A stretch of DNA of 64,000 bases, from positions 1 through 64,000 of the forward strand of contig CADBCZ010000016.1 in NCBI GenBank assembly GCA_902793335.1, given 5' to 3'. Made by a program: the position numbers and the translations under genes. The stretch's first letter is position 1. Every line of letters begins with the position of its first letter. Shown here piece after piece: positions 63,394 to 64,000 of the stretch. Under the pieces are notes generated by a model. That model ran no database searches and was not told the origin of the DNA. It saw nothing but the letters and a program-made list of their open reading frames with translations. Origin of the DNA: an uncultured Lachnospiraceae bacterium (GTDB lineage: Bacteria > Bacillota > Clostridia > Lachnospirales > Lachnospiraceae).

Positions 63394-63960
63394 TTATTCC
63401 GGACTCCATTTACCAATATATTTTCCTTCAGAATCAAACATATAGTGAACTTTTACTCCCCCAGTTATATTAGGATCCGGTCGAACTTGTCTTATATTTC
63501 CGTTATGGTCAATCGTCTCGTACCAGTCTCTTTTTAATCCTGAGTAAGGATCCCATTCTCTTACATGTCTTGCTCCAGCCATTTCCCCGTTCGTTCTAGC
63601 TGGTTTAATCTCTTCATAGAAACGAAATCTTCCATTTTCTAATTCTTTTATTGAACCTGTTCCATATTTCTCAGCCTGCTTATAATATTCTTTTAATCTA
63701 GCAGCATCTGCAATATTATCTGCACCTGAAATACTACTTGACTTTCCATAGCTGGTCTTGACAGTGAGTCTTTGACTAATGGTTATGCAAGCATCCGCCT
63801 CTTGTCTATAATAACCACTGCTTGCCGATACATCTATTGAAAAATTGAGTACCAGAATCAGACTGACAACCATCATCAGCAGACACTTCAATATTTTCTT
63901 ATTCTTGATGACAGCCACCTCCAGTCTCTGTAATACTTTCAGCCACTGCCATTCTATCAC
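63394..63960 (-). CDS. Secreted toxin-domain protein (polymorphic-toxin C-terminal type)
   Basis: Up to 188 residues. A hydrophobic signal (KCLLMMVVSLILVLNFSIDVSA) ends at a likely cleavage site before SSGYY. The last 85 residues form a domain I know from the ends of Rhs/WapA-type toxins: FRFYEEIKPARTNGEMAGAR, REWDPYSGLKRDWYETIDHN, GNIRQVRPDPN and KVHYMFDSEGKYIGKW, with conserved H, R and D. It is probably a nuclease-type toxin. The start is uncertain: GGAGGTG precedes ATC rather than ATG, and GTG codons at 63918 or 63960 are the only ordinary choices. In-frame stop TAA lies upstream. Confidence 0.6.
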   Translation of the reverse strand: MIEWQWLKVLQRLEVAVIKNKKILKCLLMMVVSLILVLNFSIDVSASSGYYRQEADACITISQRLTVKTSYGKSSSISGADNIADAARLKEYYKQAEKYGTGSIKELENGRFRFYEEIKPARTNGEMAGARHVREWDPYSGLKRDWYETIDHNGNIRQVRPDPNITGGVKVHYMFDSEGKYIGKWSPE

Positions 63961-64000
63961 AGCAAATTAGATACTGCTATACTTCTACGACAAATACTTC

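Overview
The window looks like a chromosomal segment of a low-GC Firmicute, most likely a Clostridia of the Lachnospiraceae type. The evidence is AT-rich intergenic DNA with strong AGGAGG ribosome binding sites, the Firmicute order ylxM-ffh-rpsP-khpA-rimM-trmD-rplS-lepB-rbgA-rnhB-ylqG-ylqH-yraN, and families that I associate with Lachnospiraceae (DUF5688, DUF1385 beside prmC/prfA, Rpn-type nucleases with coiled-coil tails). Almost everything is on the minus strand. I saw no rRNA, tRNA or CRISPR array.

Region 1 (1-14.4 kb) is mixed metabolism and signalling. It holds a pantoate pair (panB and a PanG-like reductase), a carbonic anhydrase with a membrane protein, and a four-base-overlapping pair made of a BMP-type binding protein and a 1188-residue membrane HD-GYP protein carrying an outside propeller. 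These are followed by an intracellular subtilase, a UvrD-like helicase, gltX and a secreted GH16 glucanase.

Region 2 (14.4-25.4 kb) holds two single-domain response regulators, an Rpn nuclease, a SEC-C protein, rarA, a TetR regulator, a DUF5688 protein, hisC, and the rpmE/DUF1385/prmC/prfA translation group.

Region 3 (25.5-44.9 kb) is a complete type IV pilus locus. Promoter 44887-44915 drives a pilin, a giant 2772-residue prepilin-adhesin and three minor pilins. A second strong promoter (33862-33890), overlapped by a perfect 10-2-10 palindrome, drives the probable major pilin. After a perfect 12-bp-stem terminator come a small unknown, prepilin peptidase, PilC, a PilM/PilN fusion, PilO, PilB with a c-di-GMP-type MshEN domain, and a last pilin. 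The PilB domain and the HD-GYP protein together suggest c-di-GMP control of pili.

Region 4 (44.9-60.4 kb) is housekeeping: rho, rpsO with leader, pgeF, yraN, and the ribosome/SRP superoperon with three signal peptidase I genes. A 212-bp imperfect palindrome lies inside that operon, between khpA and rimM.

Region 5 (60.4-64 kb) is accessory. It contains two toxin/immunity cassettes of polymorphic-toxin type separated by an IS110-family element. The element truncates one toxin, and its roughly 290-bp left flank is a candidate bridge-RNA locus. Several intergenic palindromic elements (near 1, 11.1, 57.8 and 60.5 kb), two of them flanked by exact direct repeats, look like small non-autonomous mobile elements.
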